From NCBI GenBank assembly GCA_013397935.1, contig VZRN01001317.1:1779606-1843605 (forward strand): a stretch of 64,000 nt of DNA, read 5' to 3'. The notes beneath the pieces were generated by a model that did no database searches, was not told the origin of the DNA, and saw only the letters and a program-made list of their open reading frames with translations. A program made the position numbers and the translations under genes. The DNA is from Dasyornis broadbenti. Taxonomy: Eukaryota; Chordata; Aves; Passeriformes; Dasyornithidae. This document shows positions 37,582 through 51,322 of this stretch, piece after piece (the stretch's first letter is position 1; every line of letters begins with the position of its first letter).

Positions 37582-37597
37582 TTTTTTTTTTTTTTTT
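37582..37597 (+). repeat. Poly(T) run, 16 bp
   Basis: Sixteen consecutive T. It could be the tail of a minus-strand retrocopy, but nothing recognisable lies on its right side. Confidence 0.9.
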
Positions 37598-40500
37598 AAG
37601 TAGGGTTTTGTTCCTTCTGCGGAGACTTAAATATCATTGAATAAAACCCTCAGGACTTTTCTTACCAAACAGTGGGATTTACAACAGAGAGGCAAATCCT
37701 CCTCTCCTTTTTTTAGAGGAGTGCTCCTGTCAAAGTCAACGACACTGCAGCATCCTTGAAAAGCAACAGAGCTCACACTGCATCACCCACTGGAGTCAAC
37801 AGGAGTCCCAGGAGGATGATAAACGGAGCTATGCTTCAGAAGCACTTAAACACCTAAACAGAGACAAATTAGAAGTGCTTAGGGGAGGTGTGTACAAGAG
37901 AGGTTAGTACAATTCCATGGAATGTCGCAGTTCCATTCAGATCTCCAATCTGTCCACTCACGGTGTGGCAAAAAGTCAATATATGTATTTCAAGAACTAT
38001 CAGTAACTTCCCCACTAAATCCTGGTTGTACTACAACCATGGGAGGCTTCCAAAAGATGCAAGTTACATCAAACAGACACGTCTAATATGTCTGTGCTTG
38101 AAGGCTGTGAGAAAGGCTCCATCTGACCACGAGAGGGAGAATTGAATCATACACATTGTTTATTCACATACATTTCCATCTCAAACCAAGTTCACGAGGA
38201 GTGAGGTTCATAGCTTCAGTATACTCAGGGGACTCATGGCACAGCACTGAGATCCCCACTTGGTTGTGCTTAAGGGAAGAGGGAACAAAACCAAAGCCCA
38301 GAACCTCCCTTTTATCAAGGGATGTTGAAGAACAGTCAGGAATGGTGAGGTCAACAGGGAAACACCATTTGAAGACATATACAGGGTATGAGCTTTCCTA
38401 AGGATCTTAGGAAAGACTCAGGAAAGCTGTCACAGATTTTTTTCAGATGCAGCCATTCTTTGTGATTTCCATCTCAAAATAGATACTGGTGTTTCTCTCC
38501 TGGGACTACCTATTTCTGAAGTGCCACTGATGTTCCAAAGTCTGTATGGGTGGCTGGCTAATTTTGATCAGCCCTTTTAGACACTGGGTTTAGCTCCTAA
38601 CACTTCTGCTCATTTGCATTTTGTCAGTCCTATTCCTCATAAGGAAGACAGCAACAATTATGACCATAGTCCCTCAAAGATCCTGATGACAGTATTTTCC
38701 ATGAAGAACACTGGACACTGAAACCTGATCTTTTCCTCGAGTCTGCAGACCCAGAGTTTTCTGATAACCCCTTTTCGGGCCCACTGCAAAGTTCATCTAT
38801 TTTCTGATTGCTGGAGAAGTCACAGATTGAGGAATGCGTGAGGCTGTCGTGAGAGGTTTATGTTTATTACATTTATTGCTGCTGATAGCAATAACTAAGA
38901 ACAGTCCCCACTGTACAGGACTTTGCAGATCTGCAATAAGTTCTTGTATTCTGGTCGAGTTTCAGTGCTTGGAGAAGTGCAGAGTAATGGAAGTAAATAA
39001 ATAAATTACAACATGTGGGGTTTTTCACCCAGGTTCGAAACACACTCCTATTTCTCATTTTTCAGGATCAACCATTACTCACACTCACTCCTGAGGATTT
39101 GCTTTATTTACAAAAGAACTCATAACCGTATGACAAAGTCTTTCTCAAAGCTTCCCAGGGTTATTTGTGACTGGAATAATCAGAGATCATTTATGAGAAA
39201 TTTGAGGCGGTATTAAGGATAGAGCATGTTTTGTTTGTTGGCCAGGATGTCTGGACCTTTTACTCAAATATATTATGTAAATCTCCAGCCAGCAAAAGGA
39301 GATGGGAAGAAAGCTCTGCTCAAGCAAAGCACATCACAGCAGATGTGACTGGGTCCCAAACCTTACTTGTCAGCAGATAGATCTGGAAACCCCATCCCAA
39401 GCCAACAGTAGTATTTTAACCTACCGATGTTTAATGAACATCTACTTATCATCAAAACAATACATGATTTACATTCTCCTGCTTTAGAGGCATACAGCTA
39501 ATTTTTCTCCATTGGATTTGGAATTATTTTTTTTTCTTTCCCAGAACACAGCTAATATCTAATCCTACTCACAAAAGCCAGCCTGTATCTGACATGCAAC
39601 AGCAGTATGGAAACACCTGAGCCACATTTCCTATACCACTGCAGCTGTAACAAAATTAATGAGCTGACCTATCTCAGAAGGGAGCAAAAATAAACTTTTC
39701 CTGCACAATAGCAAAAAGCTTTGTTTCAAAAATAGGTCTACTTACATTCTTTCATGTTACAGAATTATATATATTTAAGCATAGGAGAAAGCATTTTGAA
39801 ATCCAAGACAGAAAACCAATTGCTGCTAAATTACTGTGCCATGGCTGTACTGAAGCTTGGAAAACCACAGATCACCAGCCCATTTTCCTATTGTGTGGAG
39901 AAACCAGCTGCAACTCCATCATCCTGTGCGACACTATAGAGAAGCATCACAGGAACATACAGCTACACTGTACCTTCATGATATAATACAGATGCCCTAT
40001 AGCACGCATACATATACATGATGCATACAGGGATGTTATCATACAGCACACAAACCATACCAGCAGCTACAAAGGTGTGTGCACACACAAATACAGAGAT
40101 CTACACATGAGACCTCTAAAGCCCGAGAACCCTCCCTAGCACATACTTGGGGGTCTATTCATGGACAGCGTATCCCAGATGAAAGTGCAGCGTATCCCCA
40201 GGACTATGGGCAGGGAATGCCATGGGGCTGGCACATGCCTCCCCATGTCCCTGGAGCAGGGCATGCAGGACAGGGCTGCAGGGCACAACCACCGATCCAC
40301 ATCCCTGAACAAAGGGTTTCTTCACAGGCAGAAGGGGAGAGGTCCTGCCCCTAGGGACTGCCAGCACTGACACAGCAAAATCAGTTTATTTAGGTGGATA
40401 CTTTTTGGAAGCTCAAAAATCTGCAAAGACGTTTTAGTGAGTTTCACAAGTCCTGCTGGAAGCAGAGGTTCTCAATGGACCAGTAAAGCTGGCCAGTGAT

Positions 40501-40794
40501 ACTAGAAAATACCAATGCCAGCACTTCTGATAAGCAGGCTAACCTGCAATGCTTCAGCTGCTATCCTTGGTGTCACTAACTGCTTCATCCTGAGTGTAAT
40601 TGACTCCAGGGGAAAACAAAAGAGGGGATTTTGTTTTGTTTTGACAAATCCACTGCAAGGCACCACACTAAGGTGCCAAAGGCTACTTTGTATTTACAAT
40701 GCTGATGATACGCACAACTCAGAAGTTTCCTGACCTCAAGTACAAACACAACATGAAAGGTGATATATCAAACTGACACTATCACAGCTAGGGG

Positions 40795-40826
40795 AAAAAA
40801 AAAAAAAAAAAAGGAAAAAAAAAAAA
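40795..40826 (+). repeat. Interrupted poly(A), 18 A + GG + 12 A
   Basis: The longest homopolymer tract of the window, split by GG at 40813-40814. No parent retroelement is visible upstream. Confidence 0.95.
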
Positions 40827-42039
40827 CCTCAGATTTATACCAGGCTTGCCTGCCTAGCATAAATACTAACATCAAGCTTGCGGGCTTTGTTATGTCACTG
40901 CTTAAAAGTTGAGTGATACAGCGCAAGGGCAAAAACAGTCCAAAACCAAATGGAAAGTGTTTCTAAACATAAACTTAGAGAAAGAAGAAGAAAAAATTTG
41001 CTGAACATGGAAAGGAACTTTCAAGTTCACAAAAGTACCAGCACAGTCAGGCCTCCAGTACCCTACCTTTGTCTTCATGCCTCATCTTACCTCCAACCTG
41101 CCGCCTGTGGTATCCCTGTTTATTGCTCCCACACCTTTTCTTCCACCATACCCTTGTGCGTGTGTGAGTGCTAGCCCTGCAACAAAGGGCAAGCCCTTAA
41201 AACACACACCTTCCAGAAAGTCTCAGTATCTCTTCATTAAACTGAGGCATTAATAAAATGACTGCTAGAATGCCCAAAACGAAACAGGCCTTTTTTTCCC
41301 CCCAAAAGAAGTTCCTGAAAGAGGGTGGTCCCATACTCAAGCTGGCAGTCATCCCCTCTGTACATGTGGGGCATTTTAATTCTTTAAAAAAGAGCACTCA
41401 TGGATTTTGAGCTGTCTCTCAGTCAGGTCCAACAGCACAGGCCAGAAGCTGCTCACTGCACTCCAGGACGCTCTAGTACAAAACTGAGGCAAAAGGGAAT
41501 GTTTTTTAGTAAGAAAGTAGGGGTAGATAAAAACAGCACTACACAGCATCTAAATGAAAGTAATAATGAACAGAAAACTTTGCAGTTATAACTGTATTTA
41601 ATGTCTAAATGACCCATTTGGAGAGAGACATTAAAATAAGTCACTCACTTGATAAAATAAAAACATTGATCATAAGTGCAAACACAGTAAAAGCAGACAT
41701 TTATAAAATAAAAATTTTTAGTGCTTTATATAACCTTTCACACAGGCTAGACCAATTGTGGATATTTTGAAAATATTAACGTTAATAACATGGAGATAGT
41801 ATTGCATTTCCTCCAAAGAATATACATTTGAATGACAATATTTATAATATGAGCTCTGTATTGTAATTTAATTTAACTATGAAACCAATTTCTGCCTTCA
41901 ACATTTTATGTTTTACAGTATGAAACAGAACATTATTTGCTGTAATGTAGTTTATTTAACCTTAACCTGATGTGGTGCAACAGTGAATACAGATACACTC
42001 AAAATGTTAATAATATGACACACTGAGCTGATTAAAATT

Positions 42040-42400
42040 TCAATTGTGTTTCCTCCATCTCCTTTGGAAAGTTAATGAATTAATGAATCTTTAAAGGACA
42101 GTCAGGGAGGCCTTAAAAAGAAGATGCCTTTTTGAGTAAGGAGAGAAAGTGGCAGATTACAACTTAATGGCTTCAGAATAATGGTAATTTCCCTATTTTC
42201 TTCACTTGCCTTAGCTCAGCTAATGGCTTCATTAGTGTCCACACTCTCAAACGAATAATAGAGGACCATGTCACATCCATCTTAGTCACATCACAATAAA
42301 ACCGTTAAATACAATTCAGCTACCTGCCTTCTGCCAGTCTGGGCTACGAGGCAGAATTAGCAGCACAATCAATACGGAATCCTGTTATTAGATTCTTTTT
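42040..42400. promoter_or_regulatory. Candidate enhancer with repeated TAAT words
   Basis: TAATGAAT occurs twice back to back (42073-42080 and 42081-42088). The 11-mer TAATGGCTTCA occurs twice, at 42165-42175 and 42221-42231. More ATTA words follow (CATTAGTG, GTTATTAGATTC). The block is free of recognisable mobile elements and has no sustained open frame. Repeated identical site-plus-flank words argue for more than background TAAT frequency, but function is inferred. Confidence 0.35.
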
Positions 42401-42549
42401 CCTTTAAAAAAGAAGTGTATCATCAGGTATAATCATGCAGTGCTATTTAACTGCAGTGCAAATTTTATGCTGATTAGATAACTAGAATTACTTAAAATGG
42501 TCATAAAATGAAGGGGGGAGAAATTCTGTTCACTTTACACCTACACATC

Positions 42550-42563
42550 AAAAAAAAAAAAAA
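42550..42563 (+). repeat. Poly(A) run, 14 bp
   Basis: Fourteen consecutive A followed by CCC; a simple repeat. Confidence 0.9.
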
Positions 42564-45500
42564 CCCAACTAAAATTCTGGCTCGCTATTTGATAAAACTG
42601 ATGGGTTACCTCAAAGTCAGCACAGATGTATCAAATTGTTCATGACATCTCCTCTACCAAATCATTTCACAAACCAGGCTAATTAAGCAGCAGCTAAAAA
42701 CCTCCTTGGCTTTAGCTACCTCTATCTTGGGAGAAGAGATTCCATTCAACCAATTAAAATTTTTGGAAAAAATTCAGTGTAACTGAATATAGCTCCATCA
42801 AAAGATATCAAGCCTGATGCAACAAGTTCACAAACTGATCTTAGCACTGTAAAAACAAATGGGAATTATAATTTTTTTAAAAAAATATGTTAAAGGCTTT
42901 TAATTTTCAAAGTAGCTGAATTTAAATTATTTTGTGATCATTAGTCAAACTGGATTTAAGCAACACTGTGCTTTTTTTACTCATTATACAGTTTGGCTAC
43001 TCTGTGCAACATGAAATCTCTGTTCAAGCATATTTTTCTCATTATATACATATTTTGTACAACAAATAATATGCAGACTCTCTAACAATAGTGGTTGAAA
43101 CATGCACACTTGGCAAAATCTAATGCACAAGTACTATTATTCTCTACTTTTTATCTGTGGAACCCAAAGAAGCAAGCTCCAACTTCTACCTTGCTGAACT
43201 GCAGCTGGCAGCAACACACAAGTAACAGGGGGAGGAAAATGGCCCGTTTAATATATAAGGAAAATCTCAAATGCTTCAGGCAAGATTCTGTTCTCAGATC
43301 CACACCACAGATCCTGACTCCAGCGCTCTGCCCCTTCTCGACCTGAGTATCTAACGCTACCAGAAACTGCTACGGACATGTAGAGGCACAGCGTTATTGG
43401 ATCATACCAATCTAAGGCAGGATTTCGCACAAAAGGATTCCTGGACTGATTCCCCAATTCTCTACGTAACTCTGCCATAACCACATCCAACTGACATCCA
43501 GGAAGAAACTGCTTTGTAAATCTCAGCACACACGATGTGCCGGGCATCTGCACTTGTCTGCGGAATAAATTTTTCTGACAACATAAATCTGATCCCACTG
43601 AGAAACCTTTTTAAAAATACATTATTGACTAAAAATATTTATATGCACCGCTTTTCCTGTTAGCAAAGGTAATATATAAACTGCTTTGCCATTATTGCAA
43701 GCAACTGTAGGCCTAAGAGAAAATATTTCTGTATGCACGCTATATATCCATTTTGAATTAAAACACCATGCCAATATTATACTAAATCACAGCACAAGTC
43801 TCAGTCTTAAATAGATCTTGAGTGACACCTGCATTCTAATTTTTTTTACAAGCAAGTTTGTCAGTGATGAGGCTTTAATGAGAAGTACTGCTTCCAAAAT
43901 ACGTAGTTATGGGTAAACATGAAATATCCTCTATTTATCATTTTAATTCTTAAGTTATTTTACAAAGGGTTAGGTGAAATCCAACAGACAGAAGGGGTGC
44001 AGAAGATCACCTACATTTTGTCTACCTTAGGATACTAAAACCTTACGTATGAAAACCAACTCATACAACAAGCACAATCCAAAGCCTCTCAGAGTCAGCT
44101 ACCACTGTATTTCTGAGAAGATTAGTTCATAGCTCACTGAGGAAGGATTTACTCCCACTGTCCTGGTGTGCCACCCTGGCCTAAGCAACTTCCCATCAGA
44201 ATGAGGGGGGAAAACTCCAAAAACACATTTACCTGTTAGATATCAGAATTTACGTCGCTACATCATGGCAGGCTGCAACGTTCTATAATACATGTTATGA
44301 TCCCAACGAGTTCTACGACTGGCCATAGAGAACAGGGCAAAACTGACGGGTATTAACTCAAGATGCTGTTCTCGCATCAGCATTACAGCATTACCAGGCC
44401 CAGGCAATCCAGCTATCACACTTACGAGCTAACATTAAATGGACACAGAATTGCCTATGCTTTAAAAACAAAAATAATTTTGAACACGTAATCGATACAG
44501 AACAAAATATGCATCAGTAATTTTAACATTTATTTTTACAGGCATCTTTAGAAGGTCCAAGAGAACACTGCCACTTTAAAATTTCCGAGTCACCCTCTCT
44601 TTCATTTAATTGCCTGGAGGAAGAATATTTACTGCAGTTAAAAGATGCAGGAGGGAGATTACAATTTGTAGGTAAGTTAGGCAAGGAAGATGCATTTTCA
44701 ACTTTCCTGCTTAAACTACCACAGAAACCAGTTTTACACAGAGTAGAGGTCCCCTCAGAGTACGCTTGCTTAGCATGCAAGTACACTATCTGCCTAAACT
44801 CTGCTTTTCTGATTAAAGTTTTGTATTTAATTAAAATTGTCTTTAATTAAAATGCAAATATTCTAGGACTTTAACAATAAATTGTTTACACTAGACTGAG
44901 AAACAGCCCTCAAAGGCTTTGGAAAAAAAATAGTTTCAATTGCAAGCTGTATATTCAAACTTCACTGCTCAGTGAAAATGGGTAAAGATCCTTTTTTCTC
45001 CTATTGGCTTAATCTTTTTTAAACAAATGGAAAGATATCCCAATTTGTATCTAGAATTCAGATAGAAAACAATTCCCAAAGTTATTGGCTGTTGAGTAAG
45101 TAATTAGGCCAGTTCAAAACATCTATTGTGTTTTAAACGATTCTTTTAGCCAATTTTGCTAGGAAATGATACTGACACCACAAAAGAATTGCCAGTTAAA
45201 TGAACGACAGCACAGCCCCTTCCCTGAGTGATAAACACGGAGTGCGCCTGTGTGCATGCAAGGATCCATCTGCATTATCCCTTCACCAGAAACATCCTGC
45301 TCAGGGTTCAAAAATAGCCATTCTGTTTACAAAAGAGCACAGTTTAGATACAGCAGATATATAGCCTGCTCATTTCTTTCTTTAAACAAACACAGAAAGA
45401 CTCTGCACCCCAGGTTTTGATTTACCAGAAGGCAGACTATGTACTCTGCAGCATCAACAATCTTTTTCTGTATGAAGTGTTGTGACTCGCAGGTGAATTA

Positions 45501-45717
45501 TCCTTATGACCACTTCATACTATCCTCCACTGGGAATAAAATCAAGCCTTTGTAGACAATCTGAGTTAATATCCCAAAAATACAAATCTGAGAACTTTAA
45601 CTTTTGTCCGGAGAAACTTCAAACTGAGCTCTTAGCACTCTAGTGTGGTAACAAAGTAACAAGAACTACAGTTATGCATGGCTTGGAAAGAAATTTACCA
45701 AATCCCAAACCTTCCAC

Positions 45718-45729
45718 AAAAAAAAAAAA
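45718..45729 (+). repeat. Poly(A) run, 12 bp
   Basis: Twelve consecutive A; a simple repeat. Confidence 0.85.
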
Positions 45730-48591
45730 GTAAACAGTGCTTGGAAGGTTTTATGGTTCATTAGCAAAATACTGCATATTATGCTCATCACCATATCCCT
45801 GCTCAAACACTGAAAAGCAGTGATATAAGTTAAATGAGGTAGTAACATTTAAAGTTTGAAAAATCCACTTCCAGAAGGCAGTGGAACAAATCATACATGG
45901 GAACTTCCTAACTGGAAGTACTAGCTAGAATAATGGTATGAATATGACCTCTCTGGAAGTACCATAAAGTATCCTCATTCTTGCAGAGAAATTCTGACAA
46001 AGACCCACTTGCTATAAATTTGAATTTCCTAAATTCATTGCAGATCTGAGAAACCAAAATGAAATAAATTACCACAGTTTGACACCATCTCCTTCATCAC
46101 AGTAATTCCAGATTTCAGTATAAAAGCCATTACTTAACTTGCACGCCATAATTTACACACTCTTTTACACAATAATTTTTGATCCAAGAAAAGATTCATT
46201 TTCCTTTTATAATTATCTCGTGTCAAAGTCTTTAACCTTTTCATCTGAAAAGCTAGAGCTGGCTTCCTTCTGGAAACATATGCCCTGAGTTCAGCTCCTG
46301 TCTTGGTGCCACCGCAGGAAGAGGCTGGACATCACCAGACGAGAGCAGCCAGGGGCACTGGTCTGCAAAGCAGGGCACCTACACCCGACTACCAACAACA
46401 GCTGCTTCCAAACACTCTACAGCAAAACCATTTATTGTAGTGAATAAAACCTGTGTCAGCCCAACATGAAGTACAGCACGAGAACCACCTAAACCACAGC
46501 GGTGTGCAACTGCTGATTTGCATAATTTATACAAATTAATGTAGATTCAACAATTAGCATTGCAAGAGGGTGCCCAGGGAAGGCTGGTGTGAGCCTGGGC
46601 AGCCTCACCTGACATGGTGCTTGTGCCACGGGGCCTGGACACACTCAGGCACCCAAATCATGTCCTTCCTGCAACACACCGTCAAGGTATTTTGTTCTGG
46701 TGCTTCTCCACTGTTGTGATAAAGATCAAGCAATATTCTATCTTACTAAAATTTAGAGAACTTAACAGGACTCATACGCACTTGCCTTTTCAAAATAACC
46801 CTTTATAGTCACAAGCAAGAAGCCCGGGCTGGCTCCAGCAACTGTGGACTCACTTCGGGGTAGGCAGCAGACAAATCCCCAAAAAAGCAGGTTTCCTGAA
46901 AAAGAGCTGCTTAATCTCCACCCATATTTGGCTCCCAGTGGAGTCCTGCCCCAGGTCAGGCATCTTCATCATCACTCTTCATCACAGGGACCTGGCTGCA
47001 CCCGCATTTCACATTTCCTTCACTTTAGGAATGCACCTTTCTGCACCAAGGGCAAGCGGCCACCATATGCAACTTCATGGTCTGTGTGGACTTGCTTCCA
47101 CCTCAAGTTGTCCAGTAAAATGAAAAAAAATTATTTTAAGTGATACAGCAATTATGTTGCCCATTCCTTAAAAAGTGCCATTTCGTTACAGGGCCAGCAA
47201 TTAGCTCTTACTTCAAGGCACCTCTCCTGCCTCAGGAACAGACTGCTCATTTTTAGCCTGTTTCCAATTTACCCACGGGCAGAGGTGCACGAGAAGTCTC
47301 TAGCAATGAAGTTGCAAACCCACGTCAGTATAAATTTCCTTTTTGAGAAGTTTCAATCTTGTTTTATCAGAGGCTAGCGCCTGTGCTGAGGAAAGCCTAT
47401 AATGATTTCTCTTTTTCAGGCTTATTCTAGAATTGCATCTATTTTGGGGTTTTGTTTAGATCTGTCGCAGCTTTCGTACCGTTGATCATGTTGTTTTTCT
47501 AACCCGCCCTGAACATCTGTTGGCTCTTTCTGAGGCTGCATAATCCTGTTTTTTTCTTTCTCTTATGTATTCCACTGCTATCAGCTGGCTCTTATTCTTG
47601 TTTTTTATTTTTCAGTGTACATCTTATTTCTTTTCGTTTGGAAAAAAAATATAGTTTTAAAAGCACTGATTCTTTCTGGCCTCATCTCATCCTGCACAAC
47701 AAATTCATAGCTGCCACAGCTTTTGTTTTGTTCTGCTGGTTTTGTTGGGTTTCTTGGTTTTCATAAAAAAAAAATGCATCAATGTGAAAAATCAGGTTGC
47801 AGCAGACCTAAAGGTGGAGTGAGAAGACGATGAAGGATCTTGTTTTCATAATGATAAAAATCAGTACTTATAAAAGATACTGGGCTGGCAGCTCTGCAGA
47901 AAACAGAGCAAACACCGTTTAACCACAAACCAGACATACACACTCTCAGCAGGACCACTGCAAGCACTGAAAGGGGAAACAACAGTCAAGCCTTGGCCTC
48001 CTCGCAGGGGCTGCCAGAGAGGGCAATAATTAGTGCCAAGTGTGGGGGTGGGGTTTTTTTTGACGCTGACATTGGGAACTGTTTGGAGACTACAATTATT
48101 TTGCATAGCCTAACAAACAGTTATCAGATGGCAACAGCTTCTGGTCACTACCAGGCTGGACTGCATTCAAACCTAAGAGAGACATGTATCTCCTCAGCCA
48201 GCAAGTCTCCCTACCCAGTGATTACAAAACAAATAAGATTTTGAGGTTGACAAGAGTCCCTTTTAGCAGCATTTGGATTATAAAATTGCTCTGACTCACT
48301 GCAGCGTATTGCTCCCTCTTAATTAAGAGAGCTGAACTTTGTACATGTCTAGACTTCCTCCTGCAGAATGGCAGATTTTGGCCTTCATGAATATCATTTG
48401 AAGTCATATTATTTACAGAGCCTTTATTCATTTCAGTCATTTGTTTCAAACATATTTTCCACAGAAAGAAAAAATGCACCAACTGCTGGGCCATTTAATC
48501 CAAACTTAACAGTTAAGATGTTTTATTCAGCATTTTAAAAAGAATTGTCTTAGGGAATTTTATGTGCTGCATTTCTAATGTTAACTTTACA

Positions 48592-48640
48592 GATTGTAAA
48601 GTGCCTTGGGATGCACTAGCATGAAAGGCATTAAGGTATT
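48592..48640 (+). mobile_element. L2/SINE-type 3' tail fragment
   Basis: ATTGTAAAGTGCCTTGGGAT followed by GCACTAGCATGAAAGGCATT resembles the shared 3' tail of L2-clade LINEs and the SINEs that use them (pattern TGTAAAGCGCTTTGGGAT, then ATGAAAGGCGCTAT). Only the tail is recognisable; which element it came from cannot be told. Confidence 0.4.
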
Positions 48641-50289
48641 GCAGGATTTAACCAAATGTGCATTGCACTAAAAAGAACCTTTTATGAAAGCACATACAGA
48701 TAAAAACCACAGTAAAGCTAGCGTTTATTAAGAGATGTTCAGATTTATTTCTTAAAGCAAAACAATTTTCCTCCTCCACTGGCAAAAATGATCCTTTTCT
48801 AAATTAAAAAATATTCCACCAGTACTGACATAAAATTGCTGAAATTTTACACTTTATGGAAAAATGTATTGTCTCATATAAACATTCAGTCTTTAAAAAC
48901 CCAACTGGATTCACATAAAAAAGGCAATTTTTTAAGTAGGATTTCTCGTTTGTGGGTGGTCTTTTTTTCTACTAGTTATTATGAACAAATTAATTAACTA
49001 TATTAATTAGCTTGGCTATTGTTACAGGATTTTATGGGTACAAAGAAGGATGAATCATACATTTTGATCCATGCTTCCTATTACTATCAAAAAGTTGCAT
49101 TTCAAATACAAGAAAAAGCTTGTACAGCTAAATCCCTTGACACGCCTGGAAATCACAGAGTAGGCTTGTACACCAATCACTTATGAGAGGGGATTTAATG
49201 TCAGTGGGTGAAGTTCAACACGGCAAGAAGGAACAGCATTAACACAGCCAGAGCAGCCTTATCAAGGAGAGGTGGGGTTCTGTATCAGGCTTTATCTCCA
49301 CCCTTTAAATGGGAGGGTGGATTTGATCTTCACTACCTCCCTCCCCATATTCCACCTTTGTAACACCCAAGCACTCAAGCTCTGTGGTCTCAACTCAGAG
49401 ACTACTGCAGCCTGTTAAAAAAGTACCAGTTGATTTTTAAAAGGCTAGAGATAAAGCCCAAACAAAGTGTCATGGATTTCAACGCGTAGGACCAAACACC
49501 AGATCAAAGTTTAAGTGCAGAATATACATAACATTATTAAAAAAAAAAAAGTAACACTGCTGGAACTCCTATCACTCTGACATCAGAAGAGATGCAACAA
49601 ACAACCACTTTATAATGCCAGATCCACCTTTTCATTAAAATTACATTAAAAATAAAACGTGGTGAAGAAAGTTAAAAAGCAGCATATGACTTCTACCAAG
49701 GAGGGAAGGATTAGTTGTCCTTTGCATTCTAAGTTTGAAAGTTAATATGACAGTCACAATACCTACTCAGAGCTTCAGATCTTTTTTGAATGATAGGAAC
49801 ATTTTCTCAAAGGCTTTCAGCTACAAAATAGCCCTCAAACAGATTTGTTTCTCTTCAGCACCTGTAATTCAAAAACATTTCTGACAAATAAAGATGAAAG
49901 CATTAATTTTATTTATAAGTGAAAAATTTCAGGCTGCCCTGAAATCCAATAATATTCTCCTGTTTCAAGATAAACAGTGGAGCTATGTCCTCTAATTACA
50001 GTAGGTCATAAAACTGAATTAAAGGAAGAAGATACTGTTTTAGCTAATGATGCTTTTTAACTACCTCTCTCTCATGCCTTTCAAGAACTATGGCATTTTC
50101 AGTTACATATTTGCCACATTTTGTTTTCACATAACCGCTTTTTCCACTCAAGTTCAAAAGAAGATCAACCCATATAACTTCATTTATACTTTCACTGTAG
50201 GCATCAAATACCCATCTCAGCCTGTTCCTCACAGATGTATTTCCTTGTGAAGAAACACCAGACAATCTGTGTTAGCAGAGTATCCTTTG
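48641..50289. other. Non-coding stretch, no gene seen
   Basis: AT-rich sequence with a poly(A) run at 49539-49550. No exon, RNA gene or mobile element is visible. Confidence 0.6.
49539..49550 (+). repeat. Poly(A) run, 12 bp
   Basis: Twelve consecutive A; a simple repeat. Confidence 0.85.
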
Positions 50290-50425
50290 CCAACCCTCAA
50301 AGACCACATCTCAGTAACTCTAAAATGGAAATATTACTGTCTACGTATTTCACACATGGATTCATCCGTATTTCTCCAGTGCTTTGTCCATGCATTATTG
50401 AAAAGACAAACAGTTTTACTGTGCA
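50290..50425 (+). mobile_element. MIR-like SINE core and tail
   Basis: ACATCTCAGTAACTCTAAAA, TGGAAATATTACTGTCTACG and TATTTCACACATGGATTCAT parallel the MIR tail (CTCAGTTTCTCTATCTGTAA, AATGGAAATAATACTGTCTA, CTCACAGG-TTGTGAGGATT). They are followed by CCAGTGCTTTG, like the GTAAAGCACTTTG of L2-type ends. The element is degraded and its head is not resolved. Confidence 0.45.
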
Positions 50426-51261
50426 ACAAGCTACATAGCAGGTTGAAACATTCAATTGTTCTTCCTGTGATGGACCTCAGACTGGGAGACCTGCACCTTC
50501 CAAGCCCTGGCTGCTCCCAATAAACTACACTTTAAGCCCTGTCGAGATCCCGTTGCAGATCTGGGTCTTCCCAGATAGCAGAAACATGGATGACTGTATA
50601 TTTCCTATCTAACAAAGACGTCAGCCAAAAAAGGCTGATGGAGATATCTCCCCTGTCACTGGACGTGCTGACACCTCTGTTCACCGGGCTGCCAACTGAG
50701 GCATGACTGCAGTTAGTTTTACTCTGATGTGGTGTAACGTATGCTTGTTACTACAAATACAGCCCCTTTCTTAAACCCGGCTATCTGCAAATTGTGCACC
50801 TGTGAAAGTACACAAGAGCAAATCTGGGGACTCCGTGACAAGCAGTCCTGACTCCCAGACCCGATTTCAGTATCACACTCAAATATCACTGTCTGAAACT
50901 GCAGCCACATACAGCATCTTTCACCACAACCTCCCTCTTTGTCTATGTGTTTGTTTTACACTAATCACTAAAACATCACAGCACAAAGTGTTATGTTATC
51001 TCTGTATCTATCTCAATATCTATAATTACTTTCTCTTTTGTAAAAACTAGGACAGGGAGTTGTAGCCCTCAAAGATTACAGATACCCATCTTCCTAAGCC
51101 TGACTAAGCCTAAACACACAACAATTATAAGATGGTAAACAGCAGTAATTGTACACTAAATGTCTTTTTAAAGAGCCAAATGTGCACTTAAAGTTTAACT
51201 CCCACTCTCTGCTGCTCTAGAACAAACAGTAAATTAGTGAATACAAATCTAAAAACCGAAG

Positions 51262-51273
51262 AAAAAAAAAAAA
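51262..51273 (+). repeat. Poly(A) run, 12 bp
   Basis: Twelve consecutive A; a simple repeat. Confidence 0.85.
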
Positions 51274-51312
51274 GCCCTGCAGCATGTTCCTCAGGCAGGA
51301 AGTAATTCTATT

Positions 51313-51322
51313 CCCCCCCCCC
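51313..51322 (+). repeat. Poly(C) run, 10 bp
   Basis: Ten consecutive C; an unusual homopolymer in AT-rich DNA, and a place where length errors are likely. Confidence 0.85.

Larger units (their letters stand above)
36570..42039. other. AT-rich non-coding stretch, no gene seen
   Basis: The first kilobase after the gap is especially AT-rich. No exon is supported; frames up to 91 codons (40079-40354, plus) lie in a GC-richer patch at 40.1-40.4 kb that also has GCGTATCCC twice (40168-40176 and 40190-40198). The stretch 37696-37817 has an ATCCTCC/GGAGGAT inverted repeat and an ACTGGAGTCAACAGGAGTCC word, weakly like the palindromic repeat family. Confidence 0.5.
42401..48591. other. Non-coding stretch, no gene seen
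   Basis: No gene is recognised. Frames such as 43248-43598 (minus, 116 codons) and 46844-47143 (plus, 99 codons) have no family resemblance. Poly(A) runs lie at 42550-42563 and 45718-45729. Confidence 0.55.

Noticed and set aside
37696..37817. ATCCTCC...GGAGGAT as terminal inverted repeats of another palindromic element
   Set aside because: Seven-base arms and weak internal similarity; could be chance.
39000..39060. GGTTCGAAACA word as a tRNA B box
   Set aside because: No A box or stems nearby.
43370..43590. MIR-like words (ATTCCCCAATTCTC, AACTCTGCC)
   Set aside because: Landmarks are not in consistent order; not enough to call.
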